DNA from: Sulfuricurvum sp.
Lineage (GTDB): Bacteria > Campylobacterota > Campylobacteria > Campylobacterales > Sulfurimonadaceae
Direction: 5' to 3'
DNA: 35,525 nucleotides
NCBI GenBank assembly: GCA_024762585.1
Contig: JANTHE010000006.1
Coordinates: 1 to 35,525, forward strand
In this document: positions 18,958 to 28,364 of the stretch, in pieces
Layout of the letters: each line of letters starts with the position of its first letter
How positions within the stretch are numbered: position 1 is the stretch's first letter
The notes under the pieces: generated by a model
Told to the model about the DNA's origin: nothing
Database searches by the model: none
What the model saw: the letters and a program-made list of their open reading frames with translations, nothing else
Made by a program: the position numbers and the translations under genes

Positions 18958-18999
18958 GGAACACGGAACACGGAACACGGAACACGGAACACGCAACAC
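18958..18999. repeat. Tandem heptamer repeat (GGAACAC)5 plus GCAACAC
   Basis: Five perfect and one one-mismatch unit, ending 4 nt before the hisIE stop. Confidence 0.95.
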
Positions 19000-19002
19000 G
19001 CC

Positions 19003-19692
19003 TTATTTCGGTCGTGCCGCCTTCTCCGTGATGCCGCTCATACCGAAGCGGCGCGCCAACTCCTGTTTGATGCGGTCGGGTGAGATATTTTTGTAGCCCA
19101 GCGCCACGAGAACATGGTAAGTGAGGTCGGCGGCTTCGTAGATGATCTCCTCTTCGTCATCGTCTTTGACGGCGAAACTGAACTCTCCCGCCTCTTCCAC
19201 GACTTTCTTCAAGATCGTGTTTTCGCCCTTGCTCAGCAGCTTGGCCGTCCAGGAGGTGTCCGGATCGGCGTTTTTACGCTCCAGGATCGTGTGGTATAGG
19301 GTGTCGATGACGCCGTAGGCTGCCGTGGTATCGACCTCGATGCCCAGGGTCTCGTTCCCGCTGTCGAGTTCGGTAAAAAAGCACGACTTTCGGCCGGTAT
19401 GGCAAGCGACTCCCTCCTGTTCGACCTTGAGCAGCAGGGTGTCGTTGTCGCAGTCGATCATGAACTGTTTGATATGCTGCAGGTGCCCGCTGCTTTCGCC
19501 TTTTTTCCATAGCCGCTGCTTTGAGCGTGAATAGTAGTGCGCCAGCTTCGTCTCTAGCGAGCGCTGCAGCGCCTCGCGGTCCATATAGGCCATCATCAGC
19601 ACTTCGTTGCTCTGCGCGTCCTGTACGATGACCGGCAGCAGCTCCTGCTTTTGCCAGTCGACACGATCGAGTATCTCTTGCATGTTTTCCAC
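19003..19692 (-). CDS. hisIE: Bifunctional phosphoribosyl-AMP cyclohydrolase / phosphoribosyl-ATP pyrophosphatase
   Basis: DAQSNEVLMMAYMDREAL, YYSRSKQRLWKKGESSGHLQ, DCDNDTLLLKVEQEGVACHTGRKSCFF; C-terminal HisE domain. Confidence 0.95.
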   Translation of the reverse strand: MENMQEILDRVDWQKQELLPVIVQDAQSNEVLMMAYMDREALQRSLETKLAHYYSRSKQRLWKKGESSGHLQHIKQFMIDCDNDTLLLKVEQEGVACHTGRKSCFFTELDSGNETLGIEVDTTAAYGVIDTLYHTILERKNADPDTSWTAKLLSKGENTILKKVVEEAGEFSFAVKDDDEEEIIYEAADLTYHVLVALGYKNISPDRIKQELARRFGMSGITEKAARPK

Positions 19693-19723
19693 CTTGGCGC
19701 GTGATATTGTCCCGGATCCGGAA

Positions 19724-19736
19724 TTTAGAGGTGCCC
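19724..19736 (+). repeat. Solo TTTAGAGGTGCCC repeat copy
   Basis: Identical to 11541-11553. Confidence 0.5.
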
Positions 19737-19753
19737 TTCAGTGATGAAGGGTT

Positions 19754-20821
19754 CTACCTGACTGAAGACTGCGTTTTGGCGTCTTTCATATCGACCCAGA
19801 TGTTCGGCGTAGCGCCGCCGGGCGTCAGGAAGATTTTGGCGTCTTTGTTGACGCGCAGCGCGTCGTTGAACTGCCCTTGTACCTTGATCTGCTCCATCTG
19901 CAGCAGTTTGGTCGTGAGCGACTGGCTGATCACCTTGTTGGCTTGGGCAGTCGCTTCTGCTTCGATCGTAATCGCATTGGCTTTACCCTGGGCATTGATC
20001 TTGACGGCATCGGCTTTACCCTGTGCTTCGGCGGCGCGCTTGAGCGCCTCTTGCTTGGCCCGCTGGACCTCCTGCTCGGCCCGCTGGACTTCTTGCTTGG
20101 CGATCTGGACACGTTCGATCTGGTCTTTTACCTTTTGCGGCAAGACAATCTCGCGCAGCTGTACCGACTGGAATATGGCCGGAGAGTTTTTCTGCCCTTC
20201 GATGCTCTGGCGAATCCCCTGTTCGATCTGATCGGCGATCTGGTTGCGGTTGGTCGGGAGCGATTCCGCTTCATATTGCCCGACGACATTGCGCACGACG
20301 TCGCGCACGACAGGGTTGATAATCTTCTCTTCCCAGCTGAATCCCCAGTTGGAGATGGTCTGCGCCGCGTACTGCGCGTTGAGGCGGTACTGTACCGTCA
20401 GTTCGATGGCGACAGGCAGACCGCGTTTATCCAGGACGGTAATCGCCGGTTTGACCTCGATTCCCTCGCCCTCGGCGCCGGCGCGCTCGATCTTATTGGC
20501 ATAGTTGATAATGCGCACTTTGGTGTCGACCAGGTAGACCTTCTGAATGACGGGGATGATGAAGTGCAGGCCCGGCAGCAGCGCGTTGGGCTCGTACTTT
20601 CCGTTGGTGGCGAGAATGCCGCGTTCGCCTTCGGTGATGATGACGAAAGGTTTTGCCAGCAGCAAGAATACCACGATGGCGATGGCGAAGAAGATCAGTG
20701 CCGATTTTCCTTTGCCCAGATTGAGATCCATTTTAGGGGGCTTGGGCGGTGTAAATCCGCCTCCGCTTCCGCCGGAATTGCCTTTTTTCTTGTTGAAGTA
20801 ATCGTTCATGTCGGTGGCCAT
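19754..20821 (-). CDS. SPFH/prohibitin-family membrane protein (HflK-like)
   Basis: TM segment ALIFFAIAIVVFLLLAKPFVII, EGERGILATNGKYEPNALLPGLHFIIPVIQKVYLVDTKV, coiled-coil KQEVQRAEQEVQRAKQEALKRAAEAQGKADA. Confidence 0.9.
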   Translation of the reverse strand: MATDMNDYFNKKKGNSGGSGGGFTPPKPPKMDLNLGKGKSALIFFAIAIVVFLLLAKPFVIITEGERGILATNGKYEPNALLPGLHFIIPVIQKVYLVDTKVRIINYANKIERAGAEGEGIEVKPAITVLDKRGLPVAIELTVQYRLNAQYAAQTISNWGFSWEEKIINPVVRDVVRNVVGQYEAESLPTNRNQIADQIEQGIRQSIEGQKNSPAIFQSVQLREIVLPQKVKDQIERVQIAKQEVQRAEQEVQRAKQEALKRAAEAQGKADAVKINAQGKANAITIEAEATAQANKVISQSLTTKLLQMEQIKVQGQFNDALRVNKDAKIFLTPGGATPNIWVDMKDAKTQSSVR

Positions 20822-20830
20822 TGTGTCTCC

Positions 20831-21754
20831 TTAGACGTAGGTCAGATAGTGTTCGAAATCGGGGTTGCGCCCGAAGACGATGTCGAAATAGTCGCTTTGA
20901 ATCTTTTCAGTGATCGGGCCGCGTTCGCCTTTGCCGATAATACGGGCATCGACTTCTCGGATCGGGGTGATCTCGGCCGCAGTACCGGTCAGAAACGCCT
21001 CGTCGGCGACGTAGATCTCCTCACGCGTAATGCGCCGCCGGGTGACCTTCATGCCCGATTTTTCCGCCATCTCGATGACGGTCTTTTGGGTGATGGATGC
21101 CAGGCTGTTGTCGTTGGGCGGCGAGATCAACTCACCGTCTTTGACCATAAAAAAGCATGCGCCGCTCGCTTCGGCGACATAGCCCTGGTCATCGAGCAGC
21201 AGCGCTTCGTCGTAGCCGCATTCAACTGCTTCATACTTGGCCATCTGCGAGTTGAGGTAGTTCGCAGTCGCCTTGGCCTTGCCCATGTTCGAGGTGTTGG
21301 CGGGACGGGTCATTGAGGCAATTTTCAGCCGGATGCCGCGGCGCATCCCCTCTTCACCGAGGTACGCACCCCACTCCCAGGCGGCAATGGCTGTCTCTAC
21401 AGGAGCGTCTTTATGGTAGAGTCCCATGACGCCGTACCCAAGGAAGGCAAAAGGGCGCAGATAGACATTGTCGCCGGTGAAGCCGTTTTTGCGGATCAGT
21501 TCGCACTGAACTTCATTCAGGGCCTCCACGCTGTAGGGGATCTCCATCAGCGTCATCTTGGCCGATTCGATCAGCCGTTTGGTGTGGTCATTCAGTCGGA
21601 AAATGGCGTACCCTTTGTCGGTCTTGTACGCTTTGGTACCCTCGATGACCCCGTTGCCGTAGTGGAGGGTGTGGGTGAGAACGTGGACATTTGCTTCGTC
21701 CCAGGGGAGGTATTCTCCGTTCATCCAGATATACTTTGCTTTATCCATATGCAT
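20831..21754 (-). CDS. ilvE: Branched-chain amino acid aminotransferase
   Basis: KYIWMNGEYLPWDEANVHVLTHTLHYGNGVIEGTKAY, GYDEALLLDDQGYVAEASGACFF, AFLTGTAAEITPI. Confidence 0.95.
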   Translation of the reverse strand: MHMDKAKYIWMNGEYLPWDEANVHVLTHTLHYGNGVIEGTKAYKTDKGYAIFRLNDHTKRLIESAKMTLMEIPYSVEALNEVQCELIRKNGFTGDNVYLRPFAFLGYGVMGLYHKDAPVETAIAAWEWGAYLGEEGMRRGIRLKIASMTRPANTSNMGKAKATANYLNSQMAKYEAVECGYDEALLLDDQGYVAEASGACFFMVKDGELISPPNDNSLASITQKTVIEMAEKSGMKVTRRRITREEIYVADEAFLTGTAAEITPIREVDARIIGKGERGPITEKIQSDYFDIVFGRNPDFEHYLTYV

Positions 21755-21832
21755 TTCCAGTTTTTAAAAGTGGGGTATTTTAGCGAAGAAGTGGTTAGGG
21801 GAGTGTAAAAAAGCGCTAAGTGCTGAGGGTTA

Positions 21833-21869
21833 AGCGTAAAACAAGACTATTTGGCCCTGTTTTAACGCT
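21833..21869. terminator. Hairpin between ilvE and the truncated hemoglobin gene
   Basis: AGCGTAAAACA (21833-21843) pairs with TGTTTTAACGCT (21858-21869) with one bulge. Confidence 0.45.
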
Positions 21870-21881
21870 ATGTGCCTGACA

Positions 21882-22331
21882 TTACTTGGATGGAGTGTTG
21901 ATCATCCAGGTAGAAAACACATTGATATAGTCCCAGAACGACTGCACATACGCTTCGTCGATCCCTTCCTCTGCCAGCTGCGGCAATAGTGTTGCATAAA
22001 ATTCCATCCAGCGTCGTCGGGCAGGCTCATCAATGCGAAAGGGTGCGTGGCGACCCACCATTTTTGGCGCACCGCGATGCTGGTTGAAATAGTCCGGACC
22101 TCCGCAGATCTGGATGAAAAAATCTGCGGCATTGTCTTTGGCATGCTGGAAATCCTCTTCGTCGTTGACGGGGAACAAAAAAGCGATGTCGCTGTCACGA
22201 ATCAGTTCATAATGGTCGTCGACCAGTTTGCGAAAACGCTCCTCGCCGACCTGATGGTAAAAGCCCGGATGCGGTTTGGTGACCGGAGGGCGGACGCCGA
22301 GTTCGCCCGGCATGATTTCAAGATTGAGCAT
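21882..22331 (-). CDS. Truncated hemoglobin (group II-like)
   Basis: LVDDHYELIRDSDIAFLFP, CGGPDYFNQHRGAPKMVGRHAPFRIDEPARRRWMEF; truncated-globin motif. Confidence 0.8.
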   Translation of the reverse strand: MLNLEIMPGELGVRPPVTKPHPGFYHQVGEERFRKLVDDHYELIRDSDIAFLFPVNDEEDFQHAKDNAADFFIQICGGPDYFNQHRGAPKMVGRHAPFRIDEPARRRWMEFYATLLPQLAEEGIDEAYVQSFWDYINVFSTWMINTPSK

Positions 22332-22422
22332 GAGATGCTCCTTTTTTGTTTCGATTGTAAAAAGTTTTCTCTAAAACCGGCGTTAATGGCAATAGGCAAA
22401 CTGTCGTTCAATCACACCTATG

Positions 22423-22428
22423 TATAAT
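22423..22428 (+). promoter_or_regulatory. Likely -10 box (TATAAT) of the aldehyde dehydrogenase gene
   Basis: TATGTATAATGG 28 nt upstream of ATG 22456. Confidence 0.5.
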
Positions 22429-22455
22429 GGAAACACTTTTTTGCAGGAGTGAAAG

Positions 22456-23871
22456 ATGGACGCAAAGGTTTTCTTCGGTTCGACGGAGGCGGAGACGGGA
22501 CGGTGGACGGAGCGCCGAAGCCCCTATGACGGCAGGGTGGTCTCGCGTGCGGCGGATTGCGGTGCGGAAGAGACGCACAAGGCACTCGAAATCGCCAAAA
22601 ACGCCACAAAGGCGGCAAAAGCCTCGACGCTGTCGCAGCGTTGCAGCTGGATGCATGACGTGGCGGAAAAACTGCGCGAGCATAAAGAAGCGATAGCCCA
22701 AACGATCACCGACGAGGTCGGTAAGCCTATCGCCTTCGCTCGTGTCGAGGTCGAGCGCGCCATTGAGACGGTGACACTGGCCGCCGAGACCATGCGCACG
22801 ATGCACGGCGAGACGATCAACACCGACGCCATGCCCAGCGGGCGGAAGGCGACCGCATTTTTCAAACGCGAGCCGGTAGGGGTCATTGCAGCCATTACGC
22901 CGTTTAATTTCCCGCTCAATCTTGTTGCGCATAAGCTCGCGCCGGCACTGGTGGCCGGCAATACGGTCGTATTGAAACCGACGCCCGAGGCTCCGCTCAC
23001 CGCTTATAAATTCGCCAAAATCATCATCGAAAGCCCCTATGCGGTCAAAGACGCGCTCAGCGTCGTGTACGGCGATGCCGAGGTGGGGTCGGCGCTGGTC
23101 GGCAGTGATATTCCCCGAAAGATCAGTTTTACCGGTTCCGTCCCGGTCGGAAACATCATCACCAAAAGCGCGGGGATCAAAAAGGTGAGCCTGGAGCTAG
23201 GGGGCAACGCCGCGACGTTCATTGATGAGAGCGCCGACGTGGAACTGGCCGCACAGCGCTGCGCGCTGGGGGCATTCGTCAACTCCGGGCAAGTCTGCAT
23301 CTCGCTGCAGCGTATCTACGTGCATGCCGCCATCTATGAGACATTCGCGCAGAAAATGGCGGAAGAGACGAAAAAACTGACGGTCGGGTCGCCGTATGAC
23401 GACAGTACCTTCATGGGACCGCTGATCAACGAAGAAGCCGCGGAGCGCGCACTGGGGTGGGTGCGCAGTGCCATAGATGAGGGCGCGAGAGCGATGACCG
23501 ACGTACGGCGCGAAGGGACAATGTTTTACCCCACGGTCATGGCCGATGTTACCGATGATATGGCCATCGTCTGCGAGGAGGTGTTCGCTCCTATCGTCTC
23601 CTTGGTAAAGGTGGAGGGGTTCGATGATGCCTGTCCACGGATGAACGATTCTCCCTACGGGCTGCAGTTTTCGGTATTCACCAACGACCTGAAGCTGACG
23701 CAGCGTGCCATTGACGAGCTTGAAGCCGGCGGCGTCGTTATCAACGACATGCCGACGCTGCGTTTTGATATCCAGCCTTACGGCGGAGTGAAGCTCAGTG
23801 GAGTTGGGCGCGAAGGACCCCGGTTTGCTATCGAGGAGATGACGGAGCTGAAATCTGTGGTGATTGTGTAA
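22456..23871 (+). CDS. Aldehyde dehydrogenase family protein
   Basis: GVIAAITPFNFPLNLVAHKLAPALVAGNTVVLKPTPEAPL, SLELGGNAATFI, NSGQVCISLQR, EEVFAPIVSL. Confidence 0.93.
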   Translation: MDAKVFFGSTEAETGRWTERRSPYDGRVVSRAADCGAEETHKALEIAKNATKAAKASTLSQRCSWMHDVAEKLREHKEAIAQTITDEVGKPIAFARVEVERAIETVTLAAETMRTMHGETINTDAMPSGRKATAFFKREPVGVIAAITPFNFPLNLVAHKLAPALVAGNTVVLKPTPEAPLTAYKFAKIIIESPYAVKDALSVVYGDAEVGSALVGSDIPRKISFTGSVPVGNIITKSAGIKKVSLELGGNAATFIDESADVELAAQRCALGAFVNSGQVCISLQRIYVHAAIYETFAQKMAEETKKLTVGSPYDDSTFMGPLINEEAAERALGWVRSAIDEGARAMTDVRREGTMFYPTVMADVTDDMAIVCEEVFAPIVSLVKVEGFDDACPRMNDSPYGLQFSVFTNDLKLTQRAIDELEAGGVVINDMPTLRFDIQPYGGVKLSGVGREGPRFAIEEMTELKSVVIV

Positions 23872-24236
23872 TGGGTATTATTACGAGAAAGAGTATCGTT
23901 TTACTTATGAGCGCGGTGGTGTTGCTGATTTATAGCGGATGCAGCGAGAAACATAAACAGAAAAGCTACGAAGAGGTTTGTATATCGAAAATGCTTGAAG
24001 ATGAAAATTTCAGAGCAAATCCCAATGGCGGAGCGATTGCCAAAGATATCTGCAGATGCAGCGCAGCGACATATGTTGACTTGAGCGAACAGTCCAAATC
24101 AGAATACATGGATTTGGAAAGTAAAGGGAAAGCGATGCATTTAAGTGATCCAAAAGATGACGCCTCTATGAAAGCCGCTATGACCGATTGCGCGATGCAG
24201 GCGGTTGTCCATCAGCTGCAAAGTGCCGGCGAATAA
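23871..24236 (+). CDS. Putative lipoprotein, hypothetical
   Basis: Signal peptide with lipobox-like LIYSGC; TAATG overlap with the aldehyde dehydrogenase stop. Confidence 0.75.
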   Translation: MGIITRKSIVLLMSAVVLLIYSGCSEKHKQKSYEEVCISKMLEDENFRANPNGGAIAKDICRCSAATYVDLSEQSKSEYMDLESKGKAMHLSDPKDDASMKAAMTDCAMQAVVHQLQSAGE

Positions 24237-24263
24237 TGCCGGTACTATGAAAGGGATGCCATA

Positions 24264-24698
24264 ATGAAGGTGGTAGTTTCTGCATGTTTGCTCGGTGAAG
24301 CATGCCGGTATGACGGCTGTTCAAAAAAAGAGGACCGCGTGCTCACTTTTGTAGAGGGTAAAGAGGTCATTCCTTTTTGTCCTGAAGCACCAGTGTTCGG
24401 AACGCCGCGCGGGCGCATCAGCGTTGTCGCGACCGAAGAGGGTATGTTGCGGGTGAAAAAAGATGCTGATGGCTCAGACGTGACCGAGGCGCTGATCGAA
24501 CAGACAGAAGTGTTGATAAAGGCGCATCCGGATGCAGACCGGATTATTCTCAAGGCCAAATCGCCCAGTTGCGGGATTGCGACGACGCCGATTCTGGATG
24601 AATCGGGGAATGAGATCGGCAAAGGCAATGGGGTGGCTGCCGATCTGCTGCTGCATGCGTTTCCTGATGTTGAAATTACGGATGAGGGTGGTTTTTAA
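24264..24698 (+). CDS. DUF523 family protein
   Basis: VVVSACLLGEACRYDGCSK, PFCPEAPVFGTPRGRISV, ILKAKSPSCG; typical DUF523. Confidence 0.92.
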   Translation: MKVVVSACLLGEACRYDGCSKKEDRVLTFVEGKEVIPFCPEAPVFGTPRGRISVVATEEGMLRVKKDADGSDVTEALIEQTEVLIKAHPDADRIILKAKSPSCGIATTPILDESGNEIGKGNGVAADLLLHAFPDVEITDEGGF

Positions 24699-24878
24699 AG
24701 CTCCGCTTTGTTTGTTCCCCTTCTTTTTCGCTTGTCCGAAAAAGAAGGGGAAGCGGGAAGAAAAAGGGACAAACGGCTGTCGCATGCACATTTCGTTTAT
24801 TTTCGGGTTCTGTTGTAGGTGGGGACGATGCGCCATGCATGAAGTGTAAGTTTATCTTGATTTAAAGATAACTTGTCA
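24696..24878 (+). repeat. Dispersed intergenic repeat, copy B (~183 bp)
   Basis: TAAAGCTCCGCTTTGTTTGTTCCCCTTCTTTTTCGCTTGTCCGAAAAAGAAGGGGAA...; contains a 16-bp perfect stem at 24715-24752. Confidence 0.85.
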
Positions 24879-24922
24879 GTCAACACTATGCTATCATTAC
24901 CCAAAAAATCAAGGAGCAAAAG

Positions 24923-25429
24923 ATGTTGGAAGTTGGAAAAGAAGCCCCGGAATTTTGTCTGCAGAATCAGGATGAGGTGGAGATCTGTCTGCGTGATCTC
25001 AAAGGCAAGTGGATTGTGCTCTATTTTTATCCCAAGGACAATACGCCCGGGTGTACCACCGAGGCGTGCGATTTTACCGAACAGCTGCCCGATTTTGAAG
25101 GCTTGAATGCGGTGATCTTGGGCGTGAGTGCCGACTCGCCCAAGGTGCATCGCGGTTTTATAGAGAAGCAGAACCTCAAAATCACGCTGCTGAGTGATCC
25201 GGAACATGCGATGATGGAAGAGTACGGGGTCTGGAGATTGAAGAAAAACTACGGAAAAGAGTATATGGGAATTGTTCGTTCAACGTTTATTATTGACCCT
25301 GACGGAAAGGTCGCCGCGGCGTGGGACAATGTCAAGGTGCGTCAGAAGCGTTCGAAAAACAAGGTCAAATATGAGATCGTTCACGTCGAAGAGGTCAAAA
25401 AGAAGCTTGAAGAACTGCAGGGAAATTAG
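24923..25429 (+). CDS. bcp: Peroxiredoxin, thioredoxin-dependent thiol peroxidase (Bcp)
   Basis: VLYFYPKDNTPGCTTEACDFTEQLPDFE; Prx catalytic motif. Confidence 0.93.
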   Translation: MLEVGKEAPEFCLQNQDEVEICLRDLKGKWIVLYFYPKDNTPGCTTEACDFTEQLPDFEGLNAVILGVSADSPKVHRGFIEKQNLKITLLSDPEHAMMEEYGVWRLKKNYGKEYMGIVRSTFIIDPDGKVAAAWDNVKVRQKRSKNKVKYEIVHVEEVKKKLEELQGN

Positions 25430-25500
25430 CGTTAAGTGTTAAGCATATAGCGTGGGGAATCGCAAAGTTCTAACGGACGGTCCCACGCTTAACGCTTTTA
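25428..25500. terminator. Nested hairpins between convergent bcp and porin-like gene (probable bidirectional terminator)
   Basis: AGCGTTAAG (25428-25436) with CTTAACGCT (25488-25496); inner GCGTGGG (25450-25456) with CCCACGC (25482-25488). Confidence 0.55.
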
Positions 25501-25516
25501 GCCCCTGCACCGCGGC

Positions 25517-27160
25517 TCAATACCGATAGCGCAGATAGAAACGGATATCCTGTGCCTTATCGACAGTGACACTGGCGAGACCGGCCATCTGCGGATTGTT
25601 TTGAAGATCGCTGATCTTGTATGGTGTTCCCGTCGCCGAACCGAAGAAACCATTTGAACCGGAATAGTCGTAGTCAATGTATGTATAGCGAATCTGGAAG
25701 CTGAAGACGTCTTCGATGAGGTAATCGGTGTAGTACGCTTCGAATGCGTTACCGCGCGCGGCGACTTTTGAACCGATGTTCGTGTCTTCTGCGTAAGTAA
25801 TAGAGCGCCAGTACTTATCGCCGTGATTGTACTCCAGGCCGAACCGTCCCATCTCACTAAAGCCCGAAGGTGTCTGCAGACCGATCCAGTATGACGAGCC
25901 GGTCTTGCTGTCAGTAGTGCCCAGCATCCCCTGGCCGTCTTTTTTCGGATCGGTGATGCTCCATGCGCCGCTGATGAAGAAGATGGTGTCGTCGAGAAAG
26001 TCACTCCATTCATCGCCGATGCCGTTGATGGCGAAGTTGGCGGTAAGCGCGTGCATGTTGCCGACATCGGTCATGCCATTGAAAGTAGGTTGCTGCGGGT
26101 TTGTACCCATGTCAGCATCGATCAGGTTGGCCGCATAGTAATATTGTGTTCCAACACTATACTGCCCGTCGTCATAGGGTACAAAAATAGCCCCGATAAG
26201 ATCGATATCGGGAATATCTGCCGAATTCTTGGCATAGGGTGCCGCGACGCTCGGTGTTCCCGTTTGGTCGACGGTAAAGAATTTGGCATTGGCGTTGGTG
26301 CCGCCGCGGCCGGCACAGAACTTGACATACATCCCTTCGATGCCGGTGACGTCTTCGAATCCTATCTTGGCGCTGGCGCCGTCGAACTCGACGTTGATAT
26401 TGTGTCCCATCGGCGATGCGGCGTGGTCGTCGTCACGCAGGTTGATGAGGTGGCCGTTAGTCGAAGGGCGGCGGCCGATGCTGAACGTCCATGGCAGCGC
26501 CGCGCCGAACATTTCGTCGTTACGGAGGAAGAAGTAGGCCGAACGGACGCGGACGGTGTCGTCATAGGCATTTTCATTCGTGATCCAGTCAAACGTCTCA
26601 AAACCGGGGTAGCCGCCGTTGAAACCGCTGCGATAGCCGTAGGCTTTATTGTAGGCTAATTGGCCGGTGAAGCTGATGTTGTCCGTCGCTTTCCAGTTCA
26701 TGTTGATCCAGAGGCGATTGGTCATAAAGGCATCGTTGCTCTGTGTGTCCTTGCCGACAAAACCCTGATCCTTGACATACGCTTTACCTGCCATCTTATA
26801 CTGAAGATTGTCTACCGCGGTGCGAAAGTCCACGCCGAATTTTAAATGACTTCCGGCCGTGTTTCGGTTGATTTCGGAGACCTGGTCTTCAAGATCGGTC
26901 AGACGCTCTTCTGTCTCATCCCCATCGTCAGCTTCTTCGTCATCCTCTTCTTCTTCATCTTCATCAGAGACTTGTTCATCTGTCTCATCTGCTTCTTCAT
27001 CTTCGGTAATGTTATTGGCTGTTTTTAGAGTGGCAAGCTCCTCTTGCAGCGTTTCAATCTGTGCCTGCATCGCTTCCAGACGATCGGAAGTTTCGTCTGC
27101 CTGCAGGCCGACAGAAAGGACTGCGGCAGCAGCAACAGAAAGTATCAGCGGTGTTTTCAT
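25517..27160 (-). CDS. DUF3373-like outer membrane porin-type protein
   Basis: Signal peptide MKTPLILSVAAAAVLSVGLQA, coiled-coil EAMQAQIETLQEELATLK, acidic tract, then beta-barrel-like sequence ending DIRFYLRYRY. ATG 27160 preferred to 27208. Confidence 0.82.
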   Translation of the reverse strand: MKTPLILSVAAAAVLSVGLQADETSDRLEAMQAQIETLQEELATLKTANNITEDEEADETDEQVSDEDEEEEDDEEADDGDETEERLTDLEDQVSEINRNTAGSHLKFGVDFRTAVDNLQYKMAGKAYVKDQGFVGKDTQSNDAFMTNRLWINMNWKATDNISFTGQLAYNKAYGYRSGFNGGYPGFETFDWITNENAYDDTVRVRSAYFFLRNDEMFGAALPWTFSIGRRPSTNGHLINLRDDDHAASPMGHNINVEFDGASAKIGFEDVTGIEGMYVKFCAGRGGTNANAKFFTVDQTGTPSVAAPYAKNSADIPDIDLIGAIFVPYDDGQYSVGTQYYYAANLIDADMGTNPQQPTFNGMTDVGNMHALTANFAINGIGDEWSDFLDDTIFFISGAWSITDPKKDGQGMLGTTDSKTGSSYWIGLQTPSGFSEMGRFGLEYNHGDKYWRSITYAEDTNIGSKVAARGNAFEAYYTDYLIEDVFSFQIRYTYIDYDYSGSNGFFGSATGTPYKISDLQNNPQMAGLASVTVDKAQDIRFYLRYRY

Positions 27161-27591
27161 ATTCTTCTCCTTGATGTGGACACGTATCATTTGGATAACG
27201 ACTTTCAATGCAAATTAAAAATATTATAAAAACAAATGAATCACATTCGTATAACAAGCGTAGCAGAAGCACTATAAAAATAAATTTAATTTAAGGTTTT
27301 TGAGGGATGAATTGTAGTGATCAGGTCAAAATACAACACTGGAAGATGTTGGCAAGGGCCAAAGTGGGAGTTTCTTAACAAATATATAAGTATGTTTGAG
27401 ATAAAATTTCGCGATTTTCTACACAGTACAGCATTTTCATCGTACTGGAAGTAGAACAAGATCTCAGGTGCCAAACCCAAAAATCGGTGCAGACCTGCTT
27501 GAAAAAATAGGCGGAATCTGCCGGGGGCATTGAAGCGAACCGGTATTTATTTAATCGTATTAAGAAGTACGATGCAAAAAGGACCATATCC

Positions 27592-28362
27592 ATGGTAACT
27601 ATGAAAGACCTTCTCGAGTGCGGTGTGCACTTTGGCCATCAGACACGTCGCTGGAACCCGAAAATGAAAAAGTACATCTTTGGCGTGCGTAAAAATATTT
27701 ATATTATTGACCTGCAGAAGACCCTGCGCTATTTTCGTAACACCTACCAGATTGTTGCCGATGCCGCTGCAGAAGGGAAGACAATCATTTTTGTCGGTAC
27801 AAAAAAGCAGGCGCGCAGCGCAGTAAAAGAAGCAGCAGAGAGCTGTGGAATGCCCTATGTTGACAACCGGTGGCTCGGCGGTATGCTGACCAACTTCCCC
27901 ACAATTCAGAAATCCATTCGGAAACTCGAAGTCATCGAGCAGATGCAAGAGAGCGGGCAGATTGACCTGCTGACAAAAAAAGAGGCGCTGATGATGGCGC
28001 GTACGAAAGAGAAGCTTATTGCATATCTTGGCGGAATCCGTCACATGAAACAGTTGCCGGACATGATGTTCGTCATCGATGCGGTCAAAGAGCATATCGC
28101 AGTCAAAGAGGCGCGCAATCTTGGTATTCCTGTCATTGCACCGCTCGATACGAACTGCGATCCGGATCTGATCGACTTCCCGATTCCGGGCAATGACGAT
28201 GCAATCCGTTCCATCCAGCTTTTCTGTAAAGAGATGGCGGCAGCGATCAACGAAGGCAAGGCGATTATCGCTGACAATGCCGAAGCAGAAGAGGAAGCAG
28301 CGGAAGCGACTGCTGAAACTGAAGAAGCGGCAACTGAAGAAACTACAACAGAGGAAGCATAA
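27592..28362 (+). CDS. rpsB: 30S ribosomal protein S2
   Basis: [41 protein letters not shown]. Confidence 0.98.
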   Translation: MVTMKDLLECGVHFGHQTRRWNPKMKKYIFGVRKNIYIIDLQKTLRYFRNTYQIVADAAAEGKTIIFVGTKKQARSAVKEAAESCGMPYVDNRWLGGMLTNFPTIQKSIRKLEVIEQMQESGQIDLLTKKEALMMARTKEKLIAYLGGIRHMKQLPDMMFVIDAVKEHIAVKEARNLGIPVIAPLDTNCDPDLIDFPIPGNDDAIRSIQLFCKEMAAAINEGKAIIADNAEAEEEAAEATAETEEAATEETTTEEA

Positions 28363-28364
28363 AC

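Noticed and set aside
18958-18999. Possible CRISPR-like array
   Set aside because: Units are 7 bp with no spacers; a simple tandem repeat.
19877-21316. 479-aa + strand ORF antisense to the SPFH and ilvE genes
   Set aside because: It spans two well-supported minus-strand genes and their spacer, with no recognisable motif.
24532-24849. 105-aa ORF ending in FKAPLCLFPFFFACPKKKGKREEKGTNGC
   Set aside because: Overlaps DUF523 in another frame and reads through the intergenic repeat; better explained as repeat DNA.
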